64,000 nucleotides of DNA from Romanomermis culicivorax (taxonomy: Eukaryota > Nematoda > Enoplea > Mermithida > Mermithidae). This document shows, one piece after another, positions 43,118 through 56,600 of this stretch; the stretch's first letter is position 1, and each line of letters starts with the position of its first letter. A program made the translations under genes and the position numbers. Under the pieces are notes generated by a model, which saw only the letters and a list, made by a program, of their open reading frames with translations, ran no database searches and was not told the DNA's origin. The stretch covers positions 1,302,001 to 1,366,000 of the forward strand of contig CAWUHX010000038.1 in assembly GCA_963922205.1 (NCBI GenBank). Reading direction: 5' to 3'.

Positions 43118-44665
43118 CACTGTTTTTTTTCCACATTTGCACTATAATGTGGAAAAAAATCTGGAATGTGGAAAAAATTTTTGAGGTCTTTTCACAAATG
43201 TGGAAGAAAAATTTGGGGTTTTCATATTGAAAAGATGCATTTTGGTGCATTTTAGGAGGTCCAAATCTCAAAATTTTCCGGCGCTTCGCGCCGGTTATAA
43301 ATTCAATAATCATCATTATTCATTAAGTAGCTCAGGCGCGGCTTTTATCATGTCTACCTTCATTTATTGTTTAATCTATAATAGTTTTCATCATCTTAAA
43401 CGTAGTATCCCATGTTTTAATTGGTAATCTTCAACATTTTATGGACGCTTCGCGCCGAAACAATAATTTAGCCTTTTATCTTGTTCAGAAAATTTTGCTG
43501 ATCATTTTTCAGCTATGCTCAGTCCGCGGAAACAACTCCTGATAGCAGTGGACACTGCCGCTAATTGGTCGATTTTGATAGAAGATATGCGCGTTCGGCG
43601 AAAATGTGATATTTAACCTGAAGGTAGACATGATAAAAGCCGCGGGTAAACTGCAGATGACGGTGGCCACCGAATTTACCCTACCTTTAAAATTTTCCTT
43701 AGGCTTAGGCTTAGGGTACAGAGGCTCTTCCAAATGTTTCGGCGTGGCCACGGCCAAATGGTTCGGCGTGGCCACCGCCAATTTCGGCATGGCCATCGTC
43801 ATCTGTAAAAACTCCAAAGCCGCGCCTGAGTTTTCGCGCCAGAAAAATTTGAGATTTGGATTTTTACTCGATTTACTCGTAACATAACCAAAAATATGCA
43901 AATTTGAAGAAAAAAATTGCCATAGGACACCCTGTTTCCAGTCAAAATATTCGCTTTTAGGGAAAACCATGATTACTGTAGCTTATGTTGATAGGTTAGG
44001 TTTTTTTACGGTAGCTTATCATTGGAAATGATCAGTGGAGTGATTTTGGGAGCAGGAAGAAATAATTTCTGTCAAAAATTGGAAAAAAATTTGCATATTT
44101 TTCATTATTTAAAAATTTGAATTATTTTGCTTCAACTTCGTTTCCGCGCCTCCATTTGCTGTCCATTGATCATTTCAGGTGATAAACTGCCGAAAAATAT
44201 GTGTTTTGCTCATTTTTGGACTTCACGCCTAAAAAGTATTCCGCCCCATTTTATCATAATATTTAATGAAGATTCGCATTTTTTCCTTTTGAGAAAGATC
44301 AATACACGTCAAGTCTCTATGATTTATGATGCGATTATTTCTTTGCTAACGTAAAATCAATTCAAAAGCTTCTTTTAAATATCTTTCGGAAATTTATACT
44401 CTTCTTACTCATATATTTTCGACCAAGTTCATGAGAGTTTACAAATAAATTACTGATTTTAAAATTTTTCAAGTAAAATTCTAGAAATTACGACTCTTGA
44501 ACACAAAATTGGAATCTAATTCTTGAAATAGATGTTCGGAAAATTGATTTTCCAGCATCCCAGAATGTCAATTACCCAAAAAATTTTCCGCCGCTTCGCG
44601 CCGGAAAGAATATCATCTTTTTTGGGCTTTCACTTGTCATCATAGAGGACTTGACCATTGATTCC
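43118..44665. mobile_element. hAT-like element, rearranged copy
   Basis: Begins CACTGTTTTTTTTCCACATT; from 43210 it follows the 27978 element (GATGCATTTTGGTGCATTTT, hairpin at 43278-43294). About 43445-44250 is extra sequence, including a tandem GGCGTGGCCAC repeat and TTAGGCTTAGGCTTAGGG at 43701. The family sequence resumes at about 44255 and stops near 44665 where LINE sequence begins. Confidence 0.6.
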
Positions 44666-46585
44666 AGTTTTTGTAATTCTTTTTTCAGCAATTTTCATAA
44701 TCTTTGTTTTCTTTTGCTTGCTAAATTTTTACTAAATGTTATTGTTTCTTCTCTGATTTTGTGTTTTACTTACTCCCATGTCATTGTGGGACTAAAATTA
44801 TTTTTGTTTGCTTCTCTGGTGACATTCACTATCGTCTCTTGCAACGATTTTTTGTATTCATTGTTATCCACTAAAGTATTATTGAAAATCCAGTAACCTG
44901 GACCTCGTTTTTTGAAAATTCTACCCGTAATCTGTAATGTAGCAGCTGTATGATCTATGATCAAATGGGAAGCCGCTAATTATTTCTGCTTTGCTTATTT
45001 CACTTACTAATTCCACACTGGTGAACAAATAATCTAGTCTACATTTCACATCAGGAGTTCTTTGGGTCCATGTGTATCTTCTTTGATTAGTATGTCTCCA
45101 TTTGAAACTATCTACGAGATCTGACTTGCTCATCCATTCTTTGAATCTACTCCTGGATTTTTTCTTATAATCGGAGCATTTCCCTCCATTTTTATCTAGC
45201 ATTTGGTTCAGGATCATATTAAAGTGTCTTCCCAGGATTAAAGGTAAATTCTCCTGATTAAAGTTCTCAATGTTCCTGAAAAGTTCTTCCCTAAAAATTA
45301 TTTGATCTTTTTCTTTAACTGGAGCATAGATATTTGTAATGATAAATCGTGAATTTTCTGTCTTGAGTCTTATCATAAGATATCTGTCATTTTTGTCCGC
45401 TTCTATTTTTTCTACATTGTATTCAAAAGTGTTACTTAAAATAATAGCAACTCCTCTAGCAGAGCACCCCATGGGGGGTACTACCCCAGTCTTAGATTTG
45501 GAAATTCATTTACTACCCCCATAAAAACAGCTCACTATAGCAAAAAATTTTGGTAGACCTAATCATCACCTCAGTTGTGCTTGGAACGAATTACTCACTG
45601 GTCTTTTTGACACATTTACTAAGCAAATGGTAATGGGAAAGTATGCAACTTCTGTGCCATACAGTCATTTTTAGGAAAGGATATCAGCACATTAATATTT
45701 TCTACTTGTAGGAAATCATTATATATATAATTGGGAGATCAAATAATGACTTATGTATATGTGATTTATCAAAAAATCGCCCCTTGGGAAGAAAAACATT
45801 ATGTTCTTAAAATTCTTCATCTTCATGCTCTCATTTCCTTTCTGTACGCATATGGTTACCCAACCCAAGCTGTGGCATACTTTCCTACTATGAGTTGAGA
45901 CATGCGAGGTCCGTTGACGTGGATCAGGAGTGGTAACTGGTTTCAAACTCGTGGTTCATAATGTAATGGGATTAATAATACTAAAGCCACATTCGACATC
46001 AGCACTTTCAATTGGAAGCACTGTTTCAACCCTTATCAGTGGTGGAATAAGCTTATACTCCTGAAGATGCCGGTCCAAATAATGTTTCCAAAAGTATGTT
46101 GTGCCCGATTCTTGAAATGTACAGGAATCAGTCGACACGACAATCTTCAAATTATGACTGTTTTCTGCGGATAATTAGTATATTCAAGTTGTTTTTTGTA
46201 AGTTGTAATTGAGAATTGATTTGCGGTGAGAGTACTACACCACTCACCCTCTGCAAAAAAGTTGGGAGCAAAAAAAAGGTCACGGCATATTTCAAGTACT
46301 ACCCTTACAATTTACGATTTTACCCCTACCTAAATTTCCGACCTTGGGGACCTCTGTCCTCTAGAGTTTGTTTTCCCATTTGAAAAAAGAATTTGACCAC
46401 TTCCCCATTCATATTTTAGTCTCCTCTCCGATTTCTCACAAATGTGCGATTCCTGAATCATAGCCACCCATTCTGTTTTTTTTCAAATATGAAAATATTT
46501 GTTTCCTTTTGACATTTTCATTAAAACCTTTGACATTTAGTGATAAAAAGTTTAAACAGTAGGTCATAGAGGGATGAGTAATACA
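44665..46585 (-). mobile_element. LINE (non-LTR retrotransposon) fragment, APE-type endonuclease region
   Basis: Minus-strand sequence encodes parts of an apurinic-like endonuclease. It starts LSLNVKGFNENVKRKQIFSY near 46560, continues after an inserted hAT as RGVAIILSNTF, TNIYAPVKEKDQ, LPLILGRHFNMIL, RRYTWTQRTPDVKCRLDYLF and FDHRSYSCY, then in another frame GPGYWIFNNTL (about 44890). The canonical GDFN is GRHFN here, so a catalytic residue is lost, and frameshifts are present. No reverse transcriptase follows. A dead L1-like copy. Confidence 0.8.
45460..46356 (-). mobile_element. hAT element nested in the LINE, with transposase C-terminal remnant
   Basis: Flanked by an 8-bp duplication TCCTCTAG (45452-45459 and 46357-46364). 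Ends CAGAGCACCCCATGG and the inverse of CAGAGGTCCCCAAGG form the TIR. Removing the element and one TSD puts the LINE reading frame back together across the junction. On the minus strand, 46150-45956 encodes a fragment with LPIESADVECGFSIINPIT, like the hAT C-terminal dimerisation motif (A-D-V-E-R-G-F-S). The rest of the transposase is gone. Confidence 0.8.
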
Positions 46586-46587
46586 CG

Positions 46588-47127
46588 CCTTTTCGTTGAG
46601 ACCCCTCCTCCCAAAATTTTGGGAATTACTGCCCCCGGCCCAGAAAAAGTCGCCCTATCCCTCCCCCAGACCTTGGGGCCCCGTTACATGTATGATTGAA
46701 TAATATTTTTTGTGAAGCGCATAGCGATTGAAAACACCTTTCGACATACATGGCCTCGAGTTCTGGGGGGATATCGGGCGACTTTTTTTGGGCCGTAGAT
46801 CAGTAATTCCTTTAAATATTAGAGGGAGGGGTCTCAGAAGGAAAATAATGTCAGGTTTTCTCCAAAGAAGTTTTAAAAACGGTTCAAAAATAGTAATTTT
46901 TGTCTACAAAACCGTAAAAAATGTTTTCATGGTGCGAAGTGCCGAGAAAATTGACGTTTTTGACCATTTTTTGCTCGAAAATCGAAATTTTTCAGTATTT
47001 TTTCGACCAAAAGTATGGGGGGTTCCTATGGCTATCATGGCTAGCCATGGGATTAGAAAATCCTGGAGGTAGATCGCCCAATGGCTAGCCATATGGTCGA
47101 CGATTTCTCCCCCCAATTTCATGTATG
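46588..47127. mobile_element. CATACATG-ended repeats (family C), two pieces
   Basis: 46588-46694 is a terminal fragment ending GCCCCGTTACATGTATG. 46745-47127 is a piece in the other direction, with CATACATGG and CATGTATG ends, GAGACC/GGTCTC blocks and GGCTAGCCATATGG. Best intact relative: 47967-48406. Confidence 0.55.
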
Positions 47128-47966
47128 CTTTTCCACCATTGACCGTGCGTTTGAACTCTAGGGTTAGCTAGCACTACTGCGCTTCGGAACTTTTCGCATG
47201 TGCTGCGCTTTTGAACCTTATCCTCATGGTCGGCCAGTCGGCACGGTCGGCCACATGGCATGGTCGATCACCCCTGTACCAGACATGCGCGGCAAGAATT
47301 TTCCAGGGGAGAGGGTCATTGGACTTTTTATTGAGAGGGGTTGGGGTGGGTGAACAAAAAACCACAAAAAGTTACACAAGCATTTTTTTATTCAATATAT
47401 GCATAAAAATCATAAAAAAAACTATCGTGGAAAAATTTCTGGGGGTTGTTTGGCGATTTCTTCGGGTCAGTGGGGGTGTCCATGGTATCAGGTATTAGGG
47501 TTTACCCCCTACCCTTTATTTTCATGTATGCGCTACACAATCTAATGTTTGAGTAAGCTCTTAAAATGCATAAACAAAGTATCTGTAGCCGTAGTAAGCG
47601 TTTTAATAATATGCAAAGAAAATGGGTACCTATGGGTCACATGTGAAAAGAATCTTCTAGGAAAAAACGATGCTGACATTTTTGTGATTCTGATCTGAGT
47701 ATATTTATAGATTCTAATTTTTTTCTCTGTCCTGCGCGCAGCGCCGAATTTTTTTCTGGATTTTATCATTCTAACGCAAGAAGATAAATCTTCGCAATCC
47801 AGAATTGAAGCTCTGACTCAATAATCTGAAATATTGTTTTCGTCGTTTTGTAATGAAAAAAATCACCTTCAGTTCAAAGTTTTCAGAACTCCAAGCTAGA
47901 GAAAAAAATAAAATAAATTCGGTAATAATCCCTATATTTTCTTATTTGGTATGCATTTCAACAAGA

Positions 47967-48406
47967 CATACATGTAATTGGGGGGGAAGTGCTATGGGAA
48001 CCGCCCCCAGAAATCATCGACCATATGGCTAGCCATTGGGCGACCGCTTCCGCCCCCAGGATTTTCCAATCCAATGGCTAGCCATATGGTAGCCGTAGAA
48101 ACCCCCATACTTTTGGTCGGAAAAATACTGAAAAATCTCAATTTTTTTATTAAAAATGTCAATTTTTGAACGAAAAATGATGAAAATGTGAATTTTCTTG
48201 GCGCTTCGCACCATGAATACATTTTTTCGATTTTTTAGAGAAAAATCAATATTTTTTGAACTATTTTCCAGACTTTTTTCGTGAAAAAATCAAAATTTTT
48301 TTCCTTGAGAGACCCCTCCCCCCAAAATTTTGGGAATTACTGACCCCCGGCCCCAAAAAAGTCGTCCAACCCCCCTCCCAGACCTCGGGGCTCCGTTACA
48401 TGTATG
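47967..48406. mobile_element. CATACATG-ended repeat (family C), 440 bp
   Basis: Starts CATACATGTAATTGGGGGG and ends CCCGTTACATGTATG after CCCCGG-rich sequence, an inverted terminus of about 11 bp. Contains ATGGCTAGCCATATGG and a GGCGCTTCGCACC half-hairpin. No coding frame. Another copy is at 62947-63176 in a Robo intron. Confidence 0.6.
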
Positions 48407-50137
48407 CAACAAAGGATAATATTTGGCGCTGTTTTGTAACATTCATAAAGAAGTGCGTTATCTAGTCCTCAAGATGTTGAACTTCGCACCTCCTCAGTTC
48501 TGCATGACTGATCACTACAACGCTGGAATTTTTCTATGATATTCTGGAAAGTCTGTAAAACGTAAGGAATCTTATCGTTAGTAGAATTTTATACAGTATG
48601 GATCGTCCGCTACTAAAATCCGTGTTATGTAGTAGGACGAAGTTTCACTATTTTTCTATCTTCATCATCGCCTACTTTCTAAACTTATTCATACGGATAA
48701 CGTGATCCGTCATGCTCGGTCCCACGTGACTAATATCAATTTGGAATTTATTTGCGGCTTTTTATTTTTCGCTTTTTAGTATACATACTCATTCCATTCC
48801 ATTTCACGATATTATTTATTATCGAGAAATAATTTAGCCGCTGCGACATTATAATTGTATATTTTATTGTTTCTTCCGATTTGGGATACGCCAAAGCCGC
48901 CGATTGCGAACAACCACTTAGCAGTGTTTACCAAGCCACTCACAAACAAGTCCTAATTTGGCGACAGTGGTTCCAGTAGTGTAGTACCACCTCGAAATCA
49001 GCGCATTTCCTTACTTATCTTTTCTGGACGTCAACATCATCAGATGAACGTTAGTTTTGAAAATGCAAATTCTAGTCTGTATCCATTTATAATCCACATT
49101 CTCCGGACTAGTCTTCGAATATACCCTTTTCACAACTGCCGCCCTTTTTCTAAACATGGAACGTATTTTCATTCATTATTCATTATCCTCGTGCAGCTGT
49201 ATTAGCAGGATTAGGATTTTTCGATGAACAGGCCATGCTCAACCTATGCACATAACATGTGTGAATCTAGGCTCTATTATCACATCTTGACTGTATTGTA
49301 GAGATACATACACCTACACACACACACACATGAAATATACATGGCGAAAAACCATTAAAGTGTCGGTCGTGTTTATTGTCCAGTTGTCCATCGTCCAAAT
49401 TGGTTCGACCGTTCGGTATCCAGTTTCGTTTTTAGTCTTTTTTTCTTGTTCAGTCTAGCATCGACGTTGTCTTTCTGTATAATACAACATTCACTGCCCG
49501 GCCCGCACATCTGCATATATTCTATTCCACTCTTTTTAGAGTATATCCATCATCAATCTATCGTTAACCCATTTTCATAATCGACTATTGTTGAGTTTTA
49601 CGGAAGAACGATTACTCGCGGGGGGCTAAGTTGAGAAAATAGATTAAAAAACTTTCGATGCCTGACGGTTTGTTGCTGCAGCAAACTTGGAAAATTGCAT
49701 TCGGATACTTTTTGCTTTGATTCTACAAGTTGGAATCAGAAAATTCTTGTAATTTTTTTACTCTCAAGAGATAACGTCAAATTTTTTTATTTCCTTGTTG
49801 TTAATTTTGAAAATGATAGATTCAACGCCAGCACATTGTACCTATCACCATCACTTGATCCCTACACATAGATTCATTACCGTTTGGATTTGGATCACCA
49901 TCTAATCTTGTTCGTTGTCGCAAATTTCATTATAGAATTGATCTTCTGTTACGTTTTTTCTCTTCAGAAAGCTTTTCTTTCTTCACATTCCAAGCAAATG
50001 TCTCGTCTGCTCCGTCTAATCTACTCGTTTTTTCTGTTGATACTCGCCCAAGAGAGAAAGAAAACCAAGGTCGGATTTATTTCGTTTGAATCATCCATTG
50101 TCGTTACGTATTTTTTCCCTTGTTATAGCAGCCCAAG
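48407..50137. other. unique intergenic sequence
   Basis: No repeat family detected apart from a short (CA)n tract at about 49312-49331. It lies 3.5-5.2 kb upstream of the Robo start codon and may hold promoter or untranslated exons; none can be identified. Confidence 0.45.
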
Positions 50138-51230
50138 CAGTGTTTTTTTCTGCACCGGGCTACCTGCTCAGTGCAGAAAAGTCAAAAAAAATTTCTGCAC
50201 TGCGGTTTTCTCCTGTTACCAGTGTTTTTTCCCCGGGCCCTTTCCCCAAATGGAGGAAGGGGTCAAAGCTTGTTGTTCCGTTTTCCCGAAGTCTTTTTTT
50301 GCTTAAAAATGCTCTTAGACGCTTTATTTATGCATTTTTGAGCTTTTTCAAACCTTGTGGTGTTTTTAGAGCCATTAAAATTGAGGAAATTGAAATTTTT
50401 GAGTTTGATCGATGTACAATCTACAAGCATTGTGGAACAAATTTTCCAGCAAACTATCCAAAACCATAATGACTTTGAATTACCTACATGAGAAATCGAC
50501 GTTCAAGTCCTCTATGATGACAAGTGAAACCCCAAAAAAGATATTGATCTTTCCGGCGCCTAGCGCCGGAAAATTTTTTTGGGTTTTCTGCGAAGCTGGA
50601 AAATCAATTTTCCAAACATTTATTTCAAGAATTTGATTCGAATTTTGTGTTTAAAAGTCGTAATTTCTAGGATTTATATTCGAAAAATTTTGAAACCAGT
50701 AATTTATTCGCAAACTCTCATGAACTTGGCCGGAAAGGTATGAGTAAGAAGAGTAGAAATTTCCAAAAATCACTTCCATGAAGCTGCTCGATTGATTTTA
50801 CGTTAAGAAAGGAATAATCGTTTCAAAAAGTTTACAGACTTGACGTATTGATCTTTCTCAATAAAATGTGTCAAGGAAAAAATGTGAATCTTCATTAAAT
50901 ATCAAGATAAAATATTCAAGATTACCAATTAAAACATGAGGTAATACATTTAAAATGATGAAAACTATTAAAAATTAAATGATGAGTGAAGGTAGACATG
51001 CTAGGAGCTGCACCTGAGCTAGGAAATAAATAATGCTTATTAAAGTTATAACCGGCTCTTCGCACCGGAAAATTGTGAGATTATTACCTTATAAAATGCA
51101 CCAAAATGCATTTTTTCTGTATCCGATGTGATCAAACACACGACTCAAAAAATTCTGCACCAGTGCAGAAATCACCAAAAAAATTCTGCACGAAGCCTAA
51201 AAAATCTGCACTGTGCAGAAAAAAACAGTG
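50138..51230. mobile_element. non-autonomous hAT-like element, inverse orientation
   Basis: Flanks AGCCCAAG (50130-50137) and AGCCTAAG (51231-51238) are an 8-bp TSD with one mismatch. Ends CAGTGTTTTTTTCTGCACC and CTGCACTGTGCAGAAAAAAA plus CAGTG form the TIR. The interior matches 27978-29077 in reverse. Hairpins at 50553-50569 (CCGGCGC-CTA-GCGCCGG) and 51052-51068. Confidence 0.8.
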
Positions 51231-53652
51231 AGCCTAAGATTCCTAAAATAATCTTTACAGTAATGAAAAGCGCCGAATAATCGATATGTTATTGGAGAAA
51301 CATGTATACATAGGGATTTGTATGGTGGGAAACGGAGAGAATATACTATTTTGCAGTATGGCTGGTTCGTGAGGTCAGCTATGAGTTTTTCCGCATCGAA
51401 GTTCGAAGAACTTATTCTCTTGGATCGATGTTTAATGGAAAAATTATATTAAAAGTTTTCCATTTTTGAGTACTATAACTTTTTGGAACTGTTTGAATTC
51501 TAATTCCTACAAGTTTTAGCGGAATGATAGTCCCTCTCTCTCTAAAAACTTGAACTTTAAAAATTTGAAATATACTTCCTCGTAGATTTTTCAATTCTGA
51601 CTTTAATGCCACATCTATACTTTGTTGTCGTAAATCAATCACAATTGCAACACTTAGAATTAAATGAATCGCTTATTTTTGCTGTGCGCTAGAAAGATCT
51701 TAACGAGTTCTAACCAGTAAGGTACATTTCACACTAAACATTTGCATGCAGATATCAGCTGTTTTGTGAGTGTATTGAGTTTCATGCTACGTTTCTTGCG
51801 TCGAAGCTGGATTTAAAGCTCACAGTATATATTTTTTGAACATGTTGAATATCCCTTGATCGGAAATTTCGAAATTTATTTTTAAAGTCACGCCCACACC
51901 CTCCTTGTTTTTCTGGATTAAATGTTCTAGCTAGTGAGAACTTCACCCTGGTTGTCAAAAGCCATTTATAACTACGATGCTGTTAAATGACGTCCCTTAT
52001 TTTAGTAACAAGCTTTAATAATCAATTTGACAGCTCGACTAAACAAACCGACTTCACAGCTTTCCATTGGCTGCGAATAAATGTTCCCGATTTTCATTTT
52101 GCTGAAGTTCCCGTCGTCGAAATAAGCTTTTTTTAGCTTTCAGACATAATGCATTTCCACTATCATTATTTTCATATGAGTTAAAAACTGCCAAGTGGGA
52201 GATTATGCCAGTTTTCCGTCAAATAATCAGAATGGAGGACATCATTTTCCTTCTTTTGCGGACGAGTTTTTTTGTGAAGTTTGTCTTTTTAATCCGGAAA
52301 TTTGGATATCGAAAATTTATAAAAGGTGTTGTTTTTCAGCAAAAATTTTTGATAGGTTGGTTGTACTTGTCGTAGGTAGCTAGAATTATGAAGTCATTGT
52401 TAATTCATCGACCATATTAAAACTTGAAACTAGAATTAGTGAAAAAATGTCACGGCGATAATCATCTACGTTTGACTGCTGCAGATAAAAACTGCAGGAT
52501 GTTCGGAAATTGTTTAGCTTCCTTAGTTCATTATGAACTGCTCCACATCATCTGATACAAATGAACTTTCATATGAGTCTGGTCAGTGTAAAAGTGCTAT
52601 CGCTAACAGTAGTGTTGTTCAGAGAAATTTCTATATGTTGGTCGAAATCATTTTCAGAATGTTTTCATTTATTCATTTCAGGATTTCTTTTTTTATTTCC
52701 TTTTTAAATTGTCTTTTTCATATATTGGTTACAAATGGAATCACGCTTCAGTTCTCTATCAACAAATTTTATTTGCATATTTTATACCGTTTTTATTTTT
52801 ATTAAACCATTATTCTTTCAATGCTAGTGGTATCAATTACTTTTTATTTTATTGGTTCTTCTCTGTCTTGCTTTTGTCTGTGTATAGAAGATGGCACTCC
52901 AGTTTTCAGAAAATTTTTCGGTGGTGGGAGAAAAGGGGTAGGACTCCTCCCACTCTATACTCTTGCCGCTATAAAACCATCCTATAAAGCAAAGCAACGA
53001 AAGTGGGCAGTTTTATTTTTCTGTTATTTGTTGAGGGTCTGATAGGTATTGTAGTGTATTGTATCAGGTATGTCCTAGAAAGTTTGTACTCGATTGTATT
53101 GTATTGAATACAATAGCGAATGTGGTGGTATTGAGCATATCTCGTGCTATTTGTGCGGATTAAGATATCTGAATTGATTAAATTATTTTCAACATCATGA
53201 AAATGTTTGATCTGACTACATCGAGTCAGCCACTACAATTCAATGCTTTTCACTTCAACTTTCAGAATCGAACATCGTAGAATAATTATCTCTTCAGAGT
53301 AAATTGTTTGCATTTTTCTATTTTTGATTTGTTTTCCTTTAAATTCAATGAACGGTAAAATTTTGAATGGGCGTAGAATCAACTAAAAACCCTATTCGTC
53401 TAACATAATGAATTGAATAGTGTACCATTTTTTGTGATAATTTTTATCTCTTTTAGCTTCTGTCAGTGCTTATTTTGCAAATATTTCTTGTTTATTAGTT
53501 GTAATTTGTTTTTTCCAGCTTACACGATGACTATACTCTGATAGAAAAGAAATTATTGCGTCGTTCAACTGTCGCTTAGAGGCACGTCATTCGGGCTGAA
53601 TTTACGAAAAGCTGCGTTCCTTTTCATTTTTTTCCGACGAAAAAATACGGAA
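51231..53652. other. unique sequence upstream of Robo
   Basis: No coding exon or repeat recognised. The start codon of Robo follows; a 5' untranslated exon or promoter may be here. Confidence 0.4.
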
Positions 53653-56600
53653 ATGTCAACGACGCTGACGAAAGTAGTTTCTTTTTCGTTTTGGATTTTA
53701 ATGCTACTTTGGTCAACAACGTTCGGCGATGAAAGTTTAGAATCGAATAGTGGTAATGATGGTAAGATAAATTACTACTATGTCTTGCCAGTCGCAAATT
53801 ATCCCCGCATTATTGACAATGGCAAAGTTAGCTGACATTAATCATAGGACACATGACAAGGCATCCGGCTTTTTGTGCAATTTGCTGTGAAATTTTAGAT
53901 TTTTGGGTAAACATAGGGAAGAACAAATTGGGTTTTTGTTTTGTATGCAACATATTTTAGAAATAAGGGAATTTATTGCAGCAGGTGACTTGGTTTTGAA
54001 AAGTTAAGTATATAATTTTTTGATCAAAGCGTTTGTACAAATATAGTCCGACATTCGCCTTCAATTTTTTTATATACTTTTTCCAGACTGTACAAACGTC
54101 CTCAGTTCTTTGCAGCTGCTATATCTGCTGAAATTAGTATACTCGTATTTTCAGTTCGTTTTCTCAAATTCTCCGTGGCTTGATTAACGGAAACATTTTA
54201 AGTGCCCTCTAAAATCAATTAATCAATATTGAAAAACGAAAGTCCCATTTCATAACCTGGTCGTTATAAAGAATATATACAAAGTCTAGCCGTCGCGGCT
54301 TACGGCTTTTCGAGAATCGATCTTTTACGATATCCTCAAAATTTGTGCGAGCTATATTTAGAAACTTGAAGTGGTAATCTTGTATTTTTATTATTCAAAG
54401 TCCCTGGAGTGTCGGCCTTTGTACAAAATCGTCTCTCAGTCATTTCATACATAAATCGTTGATTTCATGAAACAAAATTTGACTTCCAATGGCGAGAAAA
54501 ACTTATTCGAAGCCTCGCGTTAACTTTTGATGTTTGGTGACGTTGATGGAATTTATGAATAAGATAGCGTTAATGACGAATAACATTAAAAAGTAGAACA
54601 AATGCAATTCAGCACACAAGAATGGATATAGACTGGAAAATACATACAAAACGTCAAGCATCACAACTTTCTTTTTAAATTCAATCAATTTTCATATGTC
54701 TTTTGTGCTCAGTAAACTCAATAAACTTGCTTAAATACCAGTTATGAATGTTAGAAGAGCCTTTTTTTGTGAAGTTCGTGCTATTAATCTCTCAGAAATT
54801 TCTCCTCATAAATCTGAGCATGTGCGAAACTTCATTTCCTTCAACCTTCTTCGGGTTGTAACGGTACATGCTTTTGGTGGGTAGGTTTGCTAGGGGGTCA
54901 TGACCATACATGCACGTGGGGAGTATGACCCCCAGCAGACTTTGATTGACCCCTAGCAGATTCTTGCTGACCTCCAGCCTCCCCCAGCAATGATCGAGAA
55001 GAGGACGAAGGAAAATGAGCAAGAGAGAAGAGAAAGTCGTCATGAAAATGGGAACGGTGCTTTAGTTTAGCAATTTTTCTGAACAAAGCATACTTGATTC
55101 CAAAAAAATCAACATTAAACTTAAAAAAAAATTGCATTCCGCCCCCTGTCCTGGCTGACCGCCAGCAGAATTTCTATGCTGTGCATGTACGGTCATGACC
55201 CTGTGGAGAACACCGGCTGGCTCCCAGCAGAATCGTGGCTGACCTTCCACCTAAATTTCTGGAATTTTATACTATAAAAAGTGGAATTATTTTTTTCCCC
55301 AAATAAATGTTGCAAATAAATTGTATAAAATAAATATGATTTTAAAATACTTCAGTGCTCTTTGAAGACTTGAGAATATATATATAAACATTTGAACATT
55401 TCGTGTAAAAATGTTGAAAATTATCAGGAAAACAGTTCAATTTTTTGTTAGAACTGAAAAATACACTAAGAAACAGCTGAAAACTAAATTTCAAAGCATT
55501 CTGATCAATTTTGACTCAGAAACTCAGTTTTGAAAAGAATTTTGAATCTGACCTCCCGAAATTTCCATGCTGTGCATGCATGGTTGTAACACCGTGCTTC
55601 CTTTATTTATTCTCCGATTCACATTTTCTCTCCTATTCATAGCAAATTATTTACTTTAAGGATCATCGTCCGTCCCCGAAATTGTCGAACATCCGTTAGA
55701 TACAGTTGTACCTAAAGGTGAACCAGTGACATTGAATTGCAAAGCCAGAGGAAATCCATCGGTAAATATTTCTGTTAATTAGACATATTTGAATTTTCAT
55801 TAGTTGTAAACTATATCCGACTCGGCGACATTCTGATCTGGCATTCTTCTTGCGCTTCTATGACGTACCGTTGTCAAAAACCTTATACTGAATCAGACCG
55901 TAACAAGGGGGGATAACGAGGGTTGGGGGGAGGGGAATTCCCCCTGAAATGAAATTGAACAAAAATTCTTTAGCCTGTTTGATAATGCAGCTTCACGATG
56001 CATTTTCGTGAACTTCAAAACTTCTCGAAATTTTCGTGCGCTTCGCGCCGGGCATGAGTTATAATAGTAATTGTTTTCTATCAGGCGCGGCCGTTAGCAT
56101 ATATTGTTCCACTTAAAAATAAACCTTCAACAGTTTCTATCGATTGAATTACCTTGTCTCTTTTTTTATTTGTTAAGAGTCAGTATTTTGCCGAAAATTG
56201 CGATTTTTCATCAATCCTCTCAATTTTTCCCTTCGGTGACTTAATTTTCAGGCGTTTTCAACGTGAAGTTTTGCATTTATAAATGTTGGAGATTGAAGGC
56301 ATCATTCTAGACTGTAAATTTAGAGCTTCTATTCAGCAATTTTTCTTGCAAAAATAATTTTTTTTCTATTTCTAGCTAAATTTTCTAGCGTTTTAGAATA
56401 TAAAAATTCGAAAATTTTTATATTCTAAAACGATGAGAAATGAAATTACTATTTATTAGTATGATTTTAATTCACATTTCAGTGTAGCGAAGATTCATTC
56501 TCCAGCGTTTGAGAATGTAAAAACCCGAGAAATAAGAAATACATGAAATTCGATATCCATAATCAGAATCACAGGAACGTTTGTAGCAGATGAATTCATG

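Noticed and set aside
43606..43970. Overlapping 93-aa plus and 153-aa minus frames
   Set aside because: Both depend on a GC-rich tandem GGCGTGGCCAC repeat within a transposon copy.
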